Assembly: GCA_035532555.1 (NCBI GenBank)
Contig: DATKQS010000024.1
Coordinates: 75,225-139,224 of the forward strand
Length of the DNA stretch: 64,000 bases
Direction of reading: 5' to 3'
Origin: Thermoplasmata archaeon
GTDB lineage: Archaea > Thermoplasmatota > Thermoplasmata > Lutacidiplasmatales > UBA184
A program made the translations under genes and the position numbers. Positions within the stretch are counted from its first letter, which is position 1; every line of letters begins with the position of its first letter. This document shows positions 7,526 to 16,000 of the stretch, in pieces. The notes below the pieces were generated by a model. It did not search any database, was not told the origin of the DNA, and saw only the letters and a list, made by a program, of their open reading frames with translations.

Positions 7526-8197
7526 ATGGAGCCGGAGATGACGACCCTCCGCGAGCTGGACACTGCGATCCGGACCCGGCACCTGCTGAAGCACCCGTTC
7601 TACACGGCATGGTCGCGCGGCGAACTTTCGCTCGACACGCTTCGACAGTACGCCGGCCAGTACTACCACTTTGAATCCAACTTCCCGCGCTACGTCGGGG
7701 GCGCCTACGCCCGGCTCCAGCGCGCGGAGGATCGTCGCGTCCTGCTCGAGAACCTCCAAGACGAGGAGGGGTCGTCGCCGACGCACCCGGAACTCTGGAT
7801 CGATTTCGCCCGTGGGATCGGAGCTCGCTGGTCCGCCCGCCGGCCCCCCGCGCCTACGCGGCCCACTCGGAACCTCTGCTCGACCTACGAGGCGCTCACG
7901 ATCGGGGCCGGCGAAGCCGCCCCGGCACTCGGAGCTCTGTACGCGTATGAGGCGCAGTTCGCCGAGGTCGCGGCGGAGAAATCGCGCGGCTTGCGGGCGT
8001 TCTACGGCGTCCGAGCGAAATCGGCCCACGAGTTCTTCCGAGTCCACACGGTCGCCGACGTGGAGCACTCGGCTGCGGAGCGAGCTGTCCTCGCCCGGGA
8101 GTTGCGGGCGTCGCCCTCCGCGGGTCCCGCGACCGGCCGCGCGGTCGACCGGACCCTGGGCGCCTGGTGGAGCTTCCTCGATTCGTTCGCTGGCTGA
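7526..8197 (+). CDS. CADD-family heme-oxygenase-fold protein (putative self-sacrificing p-aminobenzoate synthase)
   Basis: This 223-aa all-helical protein of the TenA/PqqC fold closely resembles chlamydial CADD, a dimetal oxygenase that makes p-aminobenzoate for folate from its own tyrosine. Key residues keep the CADD spacing. The Tyr of KHPFYTAW lies 54 residues before the Glu of LQDEEG, which lies seven before the His of SSPTHPELW. The Glu of YAYEAQ is ten before a Lys. The ligand set H-x3-D-x2-H is in RVHTVADVEHS. The C-terminus SFLDSF also matches. The start was placed at ATG 7526 by comparison with CADD. ATG 7442 or 7538 are alternatives. Neighbours are the sulfur-carrier-like gene and GAR1-TFB. 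Confidence 0.8.
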   Translation: MEPEMTTLRELDTAIRTRHLLKHPFYTAWSRGELSLDTLRQYAGQYYHFESNFPRYVGGAYARLQRAEDRRVLLENLQDEEGSSPTHPELWIDFARGIGARWSARRPPAPTRPTRNLCSTYEALTIGAGEAAPALGALYAYEAQFAEVAAEKSRGLRAFYGVRAKSAHEFFRVHTVADVEHSAAERAVLARELRASPSAGPATGRAVDRTLGAWWSFLDSFAG

Positions 8198-8251
8198 ACG
8201 AACCGAGGAACCAGCGGAAACGGAACTCCCTCGAAGCCGAACCGTAACGCT

Positions 8252-8258
8252 CATATAG
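8252..8258 (+). promoter_or_regulatory. TATA box for the gar1-tfb operon
   Basis: CATATAG lies 26-27 nt before the TTG at 8282, consistent with a leaderless TTG start. A second TATA-like TTTATA at 8272-8277 has no start codon at the right distance. Confidence 0.5.
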
Positions 8259-8281
8259 GTATCGCAAGTGGTTTATACCAC

Positions 8282-8569
8282 TTGTCGCGCGTCGACGGGC
8301 GATCGGCATCGCGAGAGGTCGGTACGGTTTTGGCCGTGACCCCCACGGGGACGCTGACGGTGCGCTCCTCCGGAGCGGATGTCGCTCCGGAAGGAACCAT
8401 CGTGACAGATCATAAGGGTGGATTCCGCGGGCGCGTGCTGCGAGTGTTCGGGCCGGTGTCTCGGCCGTACTTGGTCGTTCGGCCCCGGCGGACGGTCTCG
8501 CCCGCCGAGGGCGCGGCCCTCATCGGAGCGAGCCTTCTGCGCGACTCGAGAGAGGAGGGCGCGAGATGA
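8282..8569 (+). CDS. gar1: H/ACA ribonucleoprotein subunit GAR1
   Basis: This 95-aa protein has the GAR1/Naf1 six-strand barrel pattern: [18 protein letters not shown], then [22 protein letters not shown] and PYLVVRP. In archaea GAR1 joins Cbf5, Nop10 and L7Ae in the H/ACA RNP that converts uridine to pseudouridine in rRNA guided by sRNAs. It starts at TTG 8282, placed by the TATA box, and overlaps the TFB start by four bases (ATGA). The gar1-tfb pairing is conserved across many Euryarchaeota. Confidence 0.85.
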   Translation: MSRVDGRSASREVGTVLAVTPTGTLTVRSSGADVAPEGTIVTDHKGGFRGRVLRVFGPVSRPYLVVRPRRTVSPAEGAALIGASLLRDSREEGAR

Positions 8570-9567
8570 CGGTTCCCCGTGAGAGCGCCAAGGAGCCGAA
8601 GACGGCAAACCTCGCGGTCCCCGCCGGGCCGAAGGCCGCCGCGAAAGCCGGGGACCTCGTCGTTCCCACCCGTTGCACGAATTGCGGATCGACCCACCTG
8701 ACCCGCGACTACGAACGCGGCGAACTGGTCTGCGACGAGTGCGGTCTGGTCCTCGAAGAGGCGATGATCGACCAAGGCCCCGAGTGGCGTGCCTTCGACG
8801 CGGAGCAGGGCGCGAAGCGGGCCCGCACGGGCGCCCCGAGCACCCTGACGATCCACGACAAGGGGCTCTCGACCGAGATCGGTTGGCGCAACCGCGACAC
8901 GTTCGGCAAATCCATCCCAACGCGCAACCGGGCGCAGCTCTACCGGCTTCGGAAATGGCAGCGACGGATCCGCGTCTCGAACGCGACCGAGCGCAATCTT
9001 TCGTTCGCGCTGGCCGAGCTCGAGCGCATCGCTTCGAGCATGGGGCTCCCGCGCAACGTCCGGGAGACCGCGGCGATGATCTATCGAAAGGCGGTCAATC
9101 GCAACCTGATCCGCGGCCGCTCGATCGAGGGAGTGGTCGCGGCGTCGCTCTACGCGAGCTGCCGCCAGTGCAACGTGCCGCGCACGCTGGACGAGATCGC
9201 GTCCAAGTCGCGCATCGGACGCAAGGAGATCGGACGGACCTACCGCTTCATGACGCGTGAGCTCCAGCTCAAACTGCTCCCGACGAAGCCCGCGGACTAC
9301 ATCCAACGGTTCTGCTCGGAGCTCAAGCTCAAGGGAGAGATCCAGACCCGCGCGAACGAGATCCTAAAACTGGCGACGGAGCGGGAGCTAACGAGCGGGC
9401 GCGGCCCGACGGGCGTCGCCGCCGCCTCGATCTACATCGCGAGCGTTCAAGCCGGGGAGCGCCGGACCCAGCGCGAGGTCGCGGAGGTCGCCGGCGTGAC
9501 CGAAGTGACGATCCGCAATCGCTACAAAGAGCTCACCGAGAAGCTCAACCTGCGCGTGATGCTCTAG
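8566..9567 (+). CDS. tfb: Transcription initiation factor IIB (TFB)
   Basis: This is a 333-aa full-length archaeal TFIIB. Residues about 36-70 form the zinc ribbon ([18 protein letters not shown], then CDECG). The B-reader/linker contains WRAFD and the Ser/Arg-rich stretch with [10 protein letters not shown]. Two cyclin repeats follow (about 135-220 and 230-330) with the usual SLYASCRQ and ASIYIAS helices. It bridges TBP at the promoter and RNA polymerase. Translation is coupled to gar1 by a four-base overlap. About 30 extra N-terminal residues precede the ribbon and look disordered. Confidence 0.95.
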   Translation: MTVPRESAKEPKTANLAVPAGPKAAAKAGDLVVPTRCTNCGSTHLTRDYERGELVCDECGLVLEEAMIDQGPEWRAFDAEQGAKRARTGAPSTLTIHDKGLSTEIGWRNRDTFGKSIPTRNRAQLYRLRKWQRRIRVSNATERNLSFALAELERIASSMGLPRNVRETAAMIYRKAVNRNLIRGRSIEGVVAASLYASCRQCNVPRTLDEIASKSRIGRKEIGRTYRFMTRELQLKLLPTKPADYIQRFCSELKLKGEIQTRANEILKLATERELTSGRGPTGVAAASIYIASVQAGERRTQREVAEVAGVTEVTIRNRYKELTEKLNLRVML

Positions 9568-9581
9568 AACCGATGCGCCGT

Positions 9582-10217
9582 CTACCGCGATGCGGCGATC
9601 ACCGGCTCGGTGTTCTCCAGGCTTCGCCATAGATAGTACGTCGCGTGGGATCTCCACGGCGCCCAGGGCCGGCCGATCCGTTCCACCGTGCGCTCCGCGG
9701 GGAGAGCGCGGTACCCATAGGAGAGTTGGACCGCCCTGCGCACTCCCAGGTCGCCGGTGGGAAGGACGTCGGGTCGGCCGAGCGAGAACAGCAGGAACAT
9801 CTGCGCGGTCCAGCGGCCGATCCCGTGGACAGCGCTCACGTGTTCGGTGATCTCCTCGTCCGTCATGCGGGGGAACCGGTGGAAGTCGATGCGCCGGTCC
9901 ACGACGTGCGACGCAAGGTCCCGTAGATAGCGGATCTTCTGCGGCGAGATCCCCGCGCTACGCAGTGTCGCGTCGGACGATGCGAGGAACCACCGCGGGG
10001 GAGGCATCGCGCGCGTGCCCGCCGTCCGTTGGATCTTCCGCAGGATCGACGCGCCGGCCGCGCCGCTGATCTGCTGGTAGATGATCGCGCGGGCGAGCGC
10101 GGGGAACCCGGAGGGGCGCACCGGCGGTTCGTGGAGGCCGACCCGCCGGATGATCCCGGCCATGACCGGATCCGACCTGCCGAGGTGCCGCGCGATCGAG
10201 CGGGACGAGGGGGCCAT
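9582..10217 (-). CDS. HhH-GPD DNA glycosylase (AlkA/3-methyladenine type)
   Basis: This 211-aa protein has the helix-hairpin-helix motif VHGIGRWTAQMFLLFSLG followed 16-18 residues later by the catalytic Asp in LPTGDLGVRR, the arrangement of AlkA-type glycosylases that excise alkylated purines. No C-terminal iron-sulfur cysteines are present, which separates it from Nth/MutY. The helical region ALARAIIYQQISGAAG is the standard glycosylase core. Its role would be base-excision repair. It is convergent with tfb and divergent from purN. Confidence 0.85.
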   Translation of the reverse strand: MAPSSRSIARHLGRSDPVMAGIIRRVGLHEPPVRPSGFPALARAIIYQQISGAAGASILRKIQRTAGTRAMPPPRWFLASSDATLRSAGISPQKIRYLRDLASHVVDRRIDFHRFPRMTDEEITEHVSAVHGIGRWTAQMFLLFSLGRPDVLPTGDLGVRRAVQLSYGYRALPAERTVERIGRPWAPWRSHATYYLWRSLENTEPVIAASR

Positions 10218-10300
10218 GCTCGGAGGCGAGCCTCGGGCGCAGTAACCGTTGGCGCCCCGCTCCCCACCACCGTATTCTAGGGCGGCGAGGTGAACGGGCC

Positions 10301-10957
10301 GTGCCGCCGCCGCTCTCCATCGGGGTCCTCGCGTCGGGAGAGGGAACGACCCTCGAGGGGATCGCCCGGGGGATCGCCGAGCACGGGATCCCGGCGCGCA
10401 TCGTGCTCGTCGTGTCCGACCGAGAGGGGGCCCCGGTGGTGGACCGCGCCCGTCGCGCGGGATTGCCCGTCGCGGTGCTGCCGGTTCGCGGGACCGAGCG
10501 CGAGGCGTGGGCGCGCGAACTCACGCGGCTCCTGCGGACCCACGGCGTCCAACTCGTGGTCCTCGCGGGATTCCTCGCGATCTTACCCGAGGGCTGGGTG
10601 GAAGAGTGGCGCGGCCGGGCCATCAACCTTCACCCATCGCTCCTGCCACGGTACGGGGGACGCGGCATGCACGGCTTGCGGGTCCACGCGGCCGTGCTCG
10701 CGGCCGGTGATCGCGAGACCGGCGCCGCGGTGCACATCGTCACCAACGAGGTCGACGGCGGTCCGGTCCTCGGCCAGGACCGTATCGAGGTTCGACCGGC
10801 CGATACACCGGAGTCGCTGCGCGATCGGCTGCGCCCGATCGAGATCCGTCTAATGATGGAGACGATCCGGCGGTTCGCAATCGGAGAGCTCGCGCTGCCC
10901 TATCCGGTCGCCGCGTCGGCCGGCGCCGCCAGCGCCTCCGAGAGCCGTACGGGGTGA
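10301..10957 (+). CDS. purN: Phosphoribosylglycinamide formyltransferase
   Basis: This 218-aa PurN homologue transfers the formyl group from 10-formyl-THF to GAR, the third step of purine synthesis. The catalytic Asn and His are in AINLHPSLLPRYGG and the Asp is in VTNEVDGGPVLGQ. The substrate phosphate loop is near VLASGEGTT. GTG 10301 is the start, eight residues before the first strand. The last 58 bp overlap the end of the convergent SerK-like gene, so the C-terminal Ala/Ser-rich tail is probably not conserved. Confidence 0.9.
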   Translation: MPPPLSIGVLASGEGTTLEGIARGIAEHGIPARIVLVVSDREGAPVVDRARRAGLPVAVLPVRGTEREAWARELTRLLRTHGVQLVVLAGFLAILPEGWVEEWRGRAINLHPSLLPRYGGRGMHGLRVHAAVLAAGDRETGAAVHIVTNEVDGGPVLGQDRIEVRPADTPESLRDRLRPIEIRLMMETIRRFAIGELALPYPVAASAGAASASESRTG

Positions 10958-11328
10958 GCGGGCAGCTTCACGTGGAGGATGTGGCGGGTCGTCTTCGGCG
11001 GGAACGGCTCGCTGGCCCGCGCGCGTCGCACGACCTCGGCTCGGGAGATGGGGGGCCCCGGACGCCACCGTTCGAGGGAGATCACCGAGTCGTCCTCGTA
11101 CTCGACCGCCCAGACCGGGATGCGGGTCGCTCCGAGCCGTAGAAGGGCGGCGTAGCGGTGGTGGCCGTCGAGCAGCACGCCCGTCGCGCGATCGATGTAG
11201 ATCGGGGTCTCGCACACGCCCGAGCGCTGCATCTGCCTCGCGAGCTTCTCGACGCGCACAGGGTCGGTCCGTTCGTGGATGAGGATCCGGTCGGCCGGCC
11301 ACCACTCGAACGTAGGGCCCGAGCTCAT
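10900..11328 (-). CDS. ParB/Srx-fold protein resembling SerK free-serine kinase
   Basis: This 142-aa protein carries the ParB-like nuclease-fold motif GVLLDGHHRYAALLRLGA, which in SerK/SbnI enzymes forms the nucleotide site for phosphorylating free L-serine. The C-terminal PFPPKTTRHILHV closely matches the conserved PKTTRH segment of Thermococcus SerK, so this assignment is favoured over chromosome partitioning. It is shorter than SerK because the middle insert is reduced. It is the last gene of the molybdenum hydroxylase operon, overlapping the FAD subunit by ATGA. What serine phosphorylation has to do with that operon is unclear. Confidence 0.6.
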   Translation of the reverse strand: MSSGPTFEWWPADRILIHERTDPVRVEKLARQMQRSGVCETPIYIDRATGVLLDGHHRYAALLRLGATRIPVWAVEYEDDSVISLERWRPGPPISRAEVVRRARASEPFPPKTTRHILHVKLPAHPVRLSEALAAPADAATG

Positions 11329-12311
11329 GCCACCCTCGCGGAATCGCGCACCTTCGTGAGCGCGCGGCGCACGAACACTCCGACCATGCGCTTGCGGTAC
11401 TCCGGGGCGAGGAAGGTGTTGTGGACGGGGCGCGACTGCCGCACGACCCCCTCCGCGATCGCCCGGATCCGCTCGTCGCTCAAGCGCGAACCGACGACGG
11501 GGTCCGTCAGTTCGTCGAAGCGGCGGGGGCGGGTCTCGACGCCGCCGAGGCCGAGCCTCAGCCCCAGCACTCGGTCTCCGTCGAAGCGCCCGGCGGCCGC
11601 GACGCCGAGCTCGGGGAAGTCGAACGAGGGACGCACGCGCAACTTCAGGTATGTCGCGGCACGCTCGCGCGCGTCCTTCGGCAGATGGACCGCGACCAGG
11701 AGCTCTCCCGGCGCCATGCGGTGCCGGCGGATCCCGTCGCCCTCGGCGTCGTACAGGCGCTCGAGGGCGACCCGGCGCCGTCCGTCGGCCCCCGCGATCT
11801 CCACTTCGGCATCCAACACCTCGAGGGTGGGGGCGAGATCGCCACTGAACGTGGCGTAGCACTTCTCCTTCTGGGGCACGACGTGGCACCGATCCCCATC
11901 GGCCTTGAGGCAGTAGCCGAGGCTCGCGCGCCAGAACTCGCTCTGGTTGAAGAAGAAGCATCGCGTCTCGAGGAGGAGATTGCCGCCCACCGTACCCGAG
12001 GCCCGGACGAGCGGGGTGGCGATCTCGCGGATCGCCTCCCAGATGCCGGGGTACGAGCTCGCGAACGCGCGGTCCCGCTCGAGGTCGGCGAGTCGAGCCA
12101 TCGCGCCGATCCGATCGAGCGAGATCCCGTCGAGCTCGGCGACGTTCCCGAGCGCGATCAGGTGGGGCCGCACGTTCAGATGCATCTTGTAGTTCGGCAG
12201 GAGATCCGTCCCGCCGGCGAGGTAATCGGAGCCGTCGACGTGCTCCGCGCGCAGGCGCACGGCTTCCTCGATCGTCGTCGGCTGGTAGAGCTCGAACGGG
12301 TCGAGATGCAT
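11325..12311 (-). CDS. Molybdenum hydroxylase FAD subunit with extra [4Fe-4S] site (HcrB-like)
   Basis: This 328-aa protein has the CoxM/FAD_binding_5 fold, with FAD loops at AGGTDLLPN and TVGGNLLLETRC. Between the FAD domain halves are four cysteines, C118, C134, C142 and C151, spaced x15, x7 and x8. That spacing is the one known for the additional [4Fe-4S] cluster in the beta subunit of Thauera 4-hydroxybenzoyl-CoA reductase. This insert is absent from ordinary CO dehydrogenase and xanthine dehydrogenase FAD subunits, so low-potential reductive chemistry is possible. ATG 12311 follows the large-subunit stop by two bases. The electron donor is not encoded here. Confidence 0.85.
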   Translation of the reverse strand: MHLDPFELYQPTTIEEAVRLRAEHVDGSDYLAGGTDLLPNYKMHLNVRPHLIALGNVAELDGISLDRIGAMARLADLERDRAFASSYPGIWEAIREIATPLVRASGTVGGNLLLETRCFFFNQSEFWRASLGYCLKADGDRCHVVPQKEKCYATFSGDLAPTLEVLDAEVEIAGADGRRRVALERLYDAEGDGIRRHRMAPGELLVAVHLPKDARERAATYLKLRVRPSFDFPELGVAAAGRFDGDRVLGLRLGLGGVETRPRRFDELTDPVVGSRLSDERIRAIAEGVVRQSRPVHNTFLAPEYRKRMVGVFVRRALTKVRDSARVA

Positions 12312-12313
12312 GG

Positions 12314-14638
12314 TCAGGCGCCCTTCCAGGCGCGACCCTCCTTGCGGCGATCCTCGATCCCGCGGACGATCCGGTCCGGGGTGATCGGCAGTTCGTAGCA
12401 TCGGACTCCGACGGCGTCGTAGATGGCGTTCCCCATCGCGGGCAGCGCCGCGATCAGCGGACCTTCGCCCGCCTCCTTCGCCCCGAACGGCCCTTCGGGG
12501 TCGTCGTCGCCCACCAGGAGCACTTCGATCTCGGGCATCTGGGCGGGGGTGGGTATCTTGTACTCGAGCAGCGACGGATTCAAGAGGCGCGCGCCGCGGT
12601 AGTTCATCGACTCGCCCATGACCTGGCCGAGGGCCATGTGGATCGAGCCCTCGACCTGTCCTTCGACCGCGAGCCGGTTGAGCGGACGACCGCAGTCGAA
12701 CGCCGCCCACATCTTCTCGGCCCGGTACAGGCCGGTCTCGGGATCGACCGCGACCTCGGCGACGTACGCGCCGAAGGAGTAGGCGGGGGCGGTGCCGGCG
12801 CGTGCGCCCTTGAACGAGCCTCCCATCGGGGGAGAGGAGTACGCCCCGGTCGCGGTGAGAGCTCCGGCGCGCTCCATCGCCGCGTGGAGCGCCTCCATGA
12901 ACGTCACTCCCACTTCGGGTCGGTGTCGGACCTGGATCCGCTCGTACGCGACCTCGAGCTGCTCGACGGGATGGCCGGTCCGGTGGCTCGCCGCCCGCAG
13001 GAGCTGGGCCTTCAGGTCCTCGGCCGCCCGTCGGGCAGCGTTCCCCATCATGAACGTCACGCGGCTCGAGTAGCTGCCGATGTCGATCGGGCTGACGTCC
13101 GAGTCGACGCGCTGGACATGGACGCGCTCGAGATCGACTCCCAGGACCTCGGCTACGATCGCCGCGAGCAGCGTGTTCGATCCCTGTCCGATATCGGCCT
13201 GCATCGAGTGCACCGCGATCCCGCCGTCCATGTCAACCTTGAGATGGACGGTCGATTGCGGCATCACGGGCTTGAAATGGATCGGGCTGTTCGAGCCCGA
13301 GATGTAGAATCCGCACCCGAGCCCCACACCGCGGCCGTAGGGCAACTTGCGGAACTTCGAATCCCACCCGCTGCGCTCGCGTGCGGCAGCGAGGCATTTC
13401 AAGAAGGAGGTCGAGGTGATCCGGAAGTCGTTGATCGTCGTCGAGTTCGGTGGGAGCGCGTTGCGCGTGCGCAGGTCGAACGGATCGAGCTTCGTCGCTT
13501 CCGCGATCTCGTCCAGCCCGACCTCGATCGAGTAGCGCAGATTGGTGCCGCCGTGGGCCCGCATCGCCCCGGACGGAGGCTTGTTCGTGTACACGCGGCG
13601 GCCGCGGTACCGGAAGTTCGGAATCCGGTACGGGCCCATGGCGAGAACCCCGTTGTAGTACGTAGTGACCGTTCCGAACGAGCTCCACGCTCCCCCATCG
13701 ATCAGCGCGTCGATGTCGTAGGCGAGGATCCGACCCTCGGCATCCGTCGCGATCCGAACCTCGTTATCGGTCGGGTGCCGGCCGTGGTTGGTGTAGAACA
13801 CGTCCTCGCGGTCGAGCAGCATCTTCACGGGCCGGCCGGTCTCGATCGAGAGCGCGGCGCACACGATCTCGTGCGGAAGGGGGTCCGATTTGCCCCCGAA
13901 GCCGCCTCCGACCTCCGGTTTGATCACCCGGATCCGGTGCATCGGGATCCCGAGCACCTCGCTCAGCGCGCGATGCAGATAGTGCGGGACCTGGGTCGCG
14001 CTGTAGACCGTGAGGCGACCATCGGCCGTCGCCTCGGCGATCGTGACGAGCGGCTCGGTGAACGCATGGGTAACTCCGGCAAAGCGTCCGTGGACCCGGA
14101 CCCGGTGGGTCGCTCGGGCGAACGCCACGTCGACGTCGCCGAAGTGCTGGACGACCTCCTTCTGGATGTTCGTCCCGAGAAGCCCGCGCGCATGGATCGG
14201 CTCGGCGACCTTTTCGACGCCCATCCGGGGGTCGGTGTACTCGGGCAGGGGTTCCACGTCCACTCGGACCAGTTCGAGCGCTCGCTCGGCCGTCCGCTCG
14301 TCCACCGCGGCCACGGCTGCGACGATGTCTCCGATGTACCGTGTCTTTCCGACCGCGATCGCGGTCTCGTCGCGCGTGATGGGGAGCACGCCAAACGGGG
14401 TCGGGTACTTCTCACCGGTGAGGACCGCGGCGACGCCCGGCAGGGCTCGGGCCGCGCTCGTGTCCACCGAGACGATCCGCGCGTGCGCCCACGGGCTGCG
14501 CAGGAGCCGACCGACCAGCATGCCGGGCCGACGGATGTCGTCGGTGTACTCCGCCTGGCCCGTCACCTTCAGCGGGCCGTCGATGTACGGGATCCGGCCC
14601 CCGAGGAGGCGCATCCCGCGCGTTCCCCCGGTCGCCAT
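12314..14638 (-). CDS. Molybdenum hydroxylase large (Mo-cofactor) subunit, HcrA-like
   Basis: This 774-aa member of the xanthine oxidase family is about the length of 4-hydroxybenzoyl-CoA reductase alpha. The N-terminal a/b hammerhead domain starts near VTGQAEYTDDIRRPGM. Two Mo-cofactor-binding domains follow, with PEVGGGFGGKSD, PSGAMRAHGGTNLRY and DIGQGSNT. The catalytic-base Glu is in GAKEAGEGP near the C-terminus. The active-site loop VAYRCSFR of aerobic CO dehydrogenase is absent. ATG 14638 overlaps the stop of the 2Fe-2S gene by one base. The substrate is not provable from sequence. An aromatic acyl-CoA or N-heterocycle is plausible. Confidence 0.85.
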   Translation of the reverse strand: MATGGTRGMRLLGGRIPYIDGPLKVTGQAEYTDDIRRPGMLVGRLLRSPWAHARIVSVDTSAARALPGVAAVLTGEKYPTPFGVLPITRDETAIAVGKTRYIGDIVAAVAAVDERTAERALELVRVDVEPLPEYTDPRMGVEKVAEPIHARGLLGTNIQKEVVQHFGDVDVAFARATHRVRVHGRFAGVTHAFTEPLVTIAEATADGRLTVYSATQVPHYLHRALSEVLGIPMHRIRVIKPEVGGGFGGKSDPLPHEIVCAALSIETGRPVKMLLDREDVFYTNHGRHPTDNEVRIATDAEGRILAYDIDALIDGGAWSSFGTVTTYYNGVLAMGPYRIPNFRYRGRRVYTNKPPSGAMRAHGGTNLRYSIEVGLDEIAEATKLDPFDLRTRNALPPNSTTINDFRITSTSFLKCLAAARERSGWDSKFRKLPYGRGVGLGCGFYISGSNSPIHFKPVMPQSTVHLKVDMDGGIAVHSMQADIGQGSNTLLAAIVAEVLGVDLERVHVQRVDSDVSPIDIGSYSSRVTFMMGNAARRAAEDLKAQLLRAASHRTGHPVEQLEVAYERIQVRHRPEVGVTFMEALHAAMERAGALTATGAYSSPPMGGSFKGARAGTAPAYSFGAYVAEVAVDPETGLYRAEKMWAAFDCGRPLNRLAVEGQVEGSIHMALGQVMGESMNYRGARLLNPSLLEYKIPTPAQMPEIEVLLVGDDDPEGPFGAKEAGEGPLIAALPAMGNAIYDAVGVRCYELPITPDRIVRGIEDRRKEGRAWKGA

Positions 14639-15153
14639 CAGCGTCCCTCTCGGGCCGCAGCCTCGATCGCTTCGATGATCTTCGTGTAGCCGGTGCATCG
14701 GCACAGGTTTCCCGAGATCGCGTCGATGATCTCCGCTCGCGTGGGGCTCGGCCGTTCCTGGAGCAGGGCGGTCGCGGTGACGAGGAATCCCGGCGTGCAG
14801 AACCCGCATTGGGTGGCACCGTGCTCGACGAATGCGCGCTGGAGCGCCGAGAGGCCGTGGACCGGAGTCACGCCTTCAATCGTCGTGATCGACCGGCGAT
14901 CGACGAGGCGAGCGAGCGTGAGGCAGCTCAGCGTCGGTCGCCCGTCGACGAGGACGGTGCAGCAGCCACAGGTTCCGAGATCGCAGCCCCGCTTGGTGCC
15001 GGTGAGCTCGAGGTCCTCTCGGAGGAGGTCAAGGAGGATGCGCTCGGGTGGGCACGGCCTATCGATTGGAAGGCCGTTGACGGTGATCTTCAGCGAGCTC
15101 GAGGGCGTGGGACCCACGCCGTTCGCCGCACCGCCTTTCGCGCGTGATGGCAT
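14638..15153 (-). CDS. Molybdenum hydroxylase [2Fe-2S] subunit
   Basis: This 171-aa protein carries two [2Fe-2S] clusters. The plant-ferredoxin-type cluster uses RGCDLGTCGCC plus the Cys of RPTLSC. The C-terminal helical cluster uses QCGFC and LCRC, as in CoxS, XdhC-type and HcrC subunits. It moves electrons between the Mo site and FAD. The order 2Fe-2S, Mo, FAD in transcription with one- or two-base junctions supports a co-expressed heterotrimer. About 20 extra N-terminal residues precede the ferredoxin fold. Confidence 0.9.
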   Translation of the reverse strand: MPSRAKGGAANGVGPTPSSSLKITVNGLPIDRPCPPERILLDLLREDLELTGTKRGCDLGTCGCCTVLVDGRPTLSCLTLARLVDRRSITTIEGVTPVHGLSALQRAFVEHGATQCGFCTPGFLVTATALLQERPSPTRAEIIDAISGNLCRCTGYTKIIEAIEAAAREGR

Positions 15154-15154
15154 C

Positions 15155-16000
15155 CTACGGGCCCCCGGTGCCGGGGGAGGTGTCCGACCGTTTCGCGACC
15201 GCCGCGGGCCGGGGGAGCGGGCTGCGCGTCGGATGTCGTCCCCGTACGAGCTCGGCCGCGACGCTCAGTGCGATCTCGCTGGGACTCTCGGCGCCGATGT
15301 CGATGCCCACGGGGGAGCGGATCCGGCCGATCGCGGTCCGCGAAACGCCTCGCTCCCGCAGCGTGTGGAACATGTGCTCACGCTTGGAAGCGCTCGCCAT
15401 CAGCCCGATGTGCCCGGGGAACCGCTCGATCGAATCGGCCAGGAGTTCTAGGTCCTTCATCGCGTCGTAGCCCAGGAGGTAGAGGTGGGTGAACGACGCA
15501 GGGTCGAATATATCCCAGACCCCGCGAGGCGCGACGACCTCGCGCCGGACCGCTGTGGGAAACCGATCGAAGCCGACCCAGTCTGGGCGGTCGTCCGCGA
15601 CGCTGTAATCGTACTCGAGGCTCGGAAGGAGCGCCGCGATCGCAAGGGAGACATGTCCACCGCCCCAGAGCAAGAGGTTGGGCCGGGCGGGGACGTACTC
15701 GACGGCGACATCCACGGTCCCCCCGCAGAGGCTTCTCAGACCTCCAGGTTTCCAGGCCTGAAGATCGAAGTGGAGGAGATCCCCCTGTCCCAGTTCGAGT
15801 GCCTTCCGGCACGCTTCCTTGACGCGCTCCTCGAGTTCGGCGCCCCCGACGGTGCCGAGCGAAGTGCCGTCCGCCCGCACGAGCATGCAGGCCCCGAGCT
15901 TGCCCGGGACCGACCCTGCCGTGCGGACGATCGCTGCGCGAGCGAAGGGCTGGTGCGCCTCCATGAGGTGCAACTCCTCCCGGATCAACCTTCGATCCAT
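15155..16000 (-). CDS. XdhC/CoxI-family Mo-cofactor insertion and maturation protein
   Basis: This 281-aa protein has the N-terminal XdhC domain (RTAGSVPGKLGACMLVRADG and GTVGGAELEE) and a C-terminal Rossmann-like domain (LLLWGGGHVSLAIAALLPSL, then the terminal SPVGIDIGAESPSEIA). In the family it binds molybdopterin, protects it during sulfuration and delivers it to xanthine-dehydrogenase-type enzymes. It overlaps the nucleotidyltransferase gene by 16 bp and ends just before the 2Fe-2S gene, so it is part of the hydroxylase operon. Confidence 0.9.
   Translation of the reverse strand: MDRRLIREELHLMEAHQPFARAAIVRTAGSVPGKLGACMLVRADGTSLGTVGGAELEERVKEACRKALELGQGDLLHFDLQAWKPGGLRSLCGGTVDVAVEYVPARPNLLLWGGGHVSLAIAALLPSLEYDYSVADDRPDWVGFDRFPTAVRREVVAPRGVWDIFDPASFTHLYLLGYDAMKDLELLADSIERFPGHIGLMASASKREHMFHTLRERGVSRTAIGRIRSPVGIDIGAESPSEIALSVAAELVRGRHPTRSPLPRPAAVAKRSDTSPGTGGP

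Noticed and set aside
8272-8277. Second TATA box as the gar1 promoter
   Set aside because: It lies only about 8 nt from the TTG start, and no in-frame start codon occurs at the required distance downstream that would keep the GAR1 fold intact.
11325-14638. Aerobic CO dehydrogenase (coxMSL)
   Set aside because: The CO-oxidising active-site loop VAYRCSFR is not present in the large subunit, and the FAD subunit carries the extra four cysteines not found in CoxM.
12638-14689. 683-aa plus-strand frame opposite the Mo subunit
   Set aside because: Its Asp/Arg/Val-rich sequence without hydrophobic pattern is the mirror of the real gene on the other strand.
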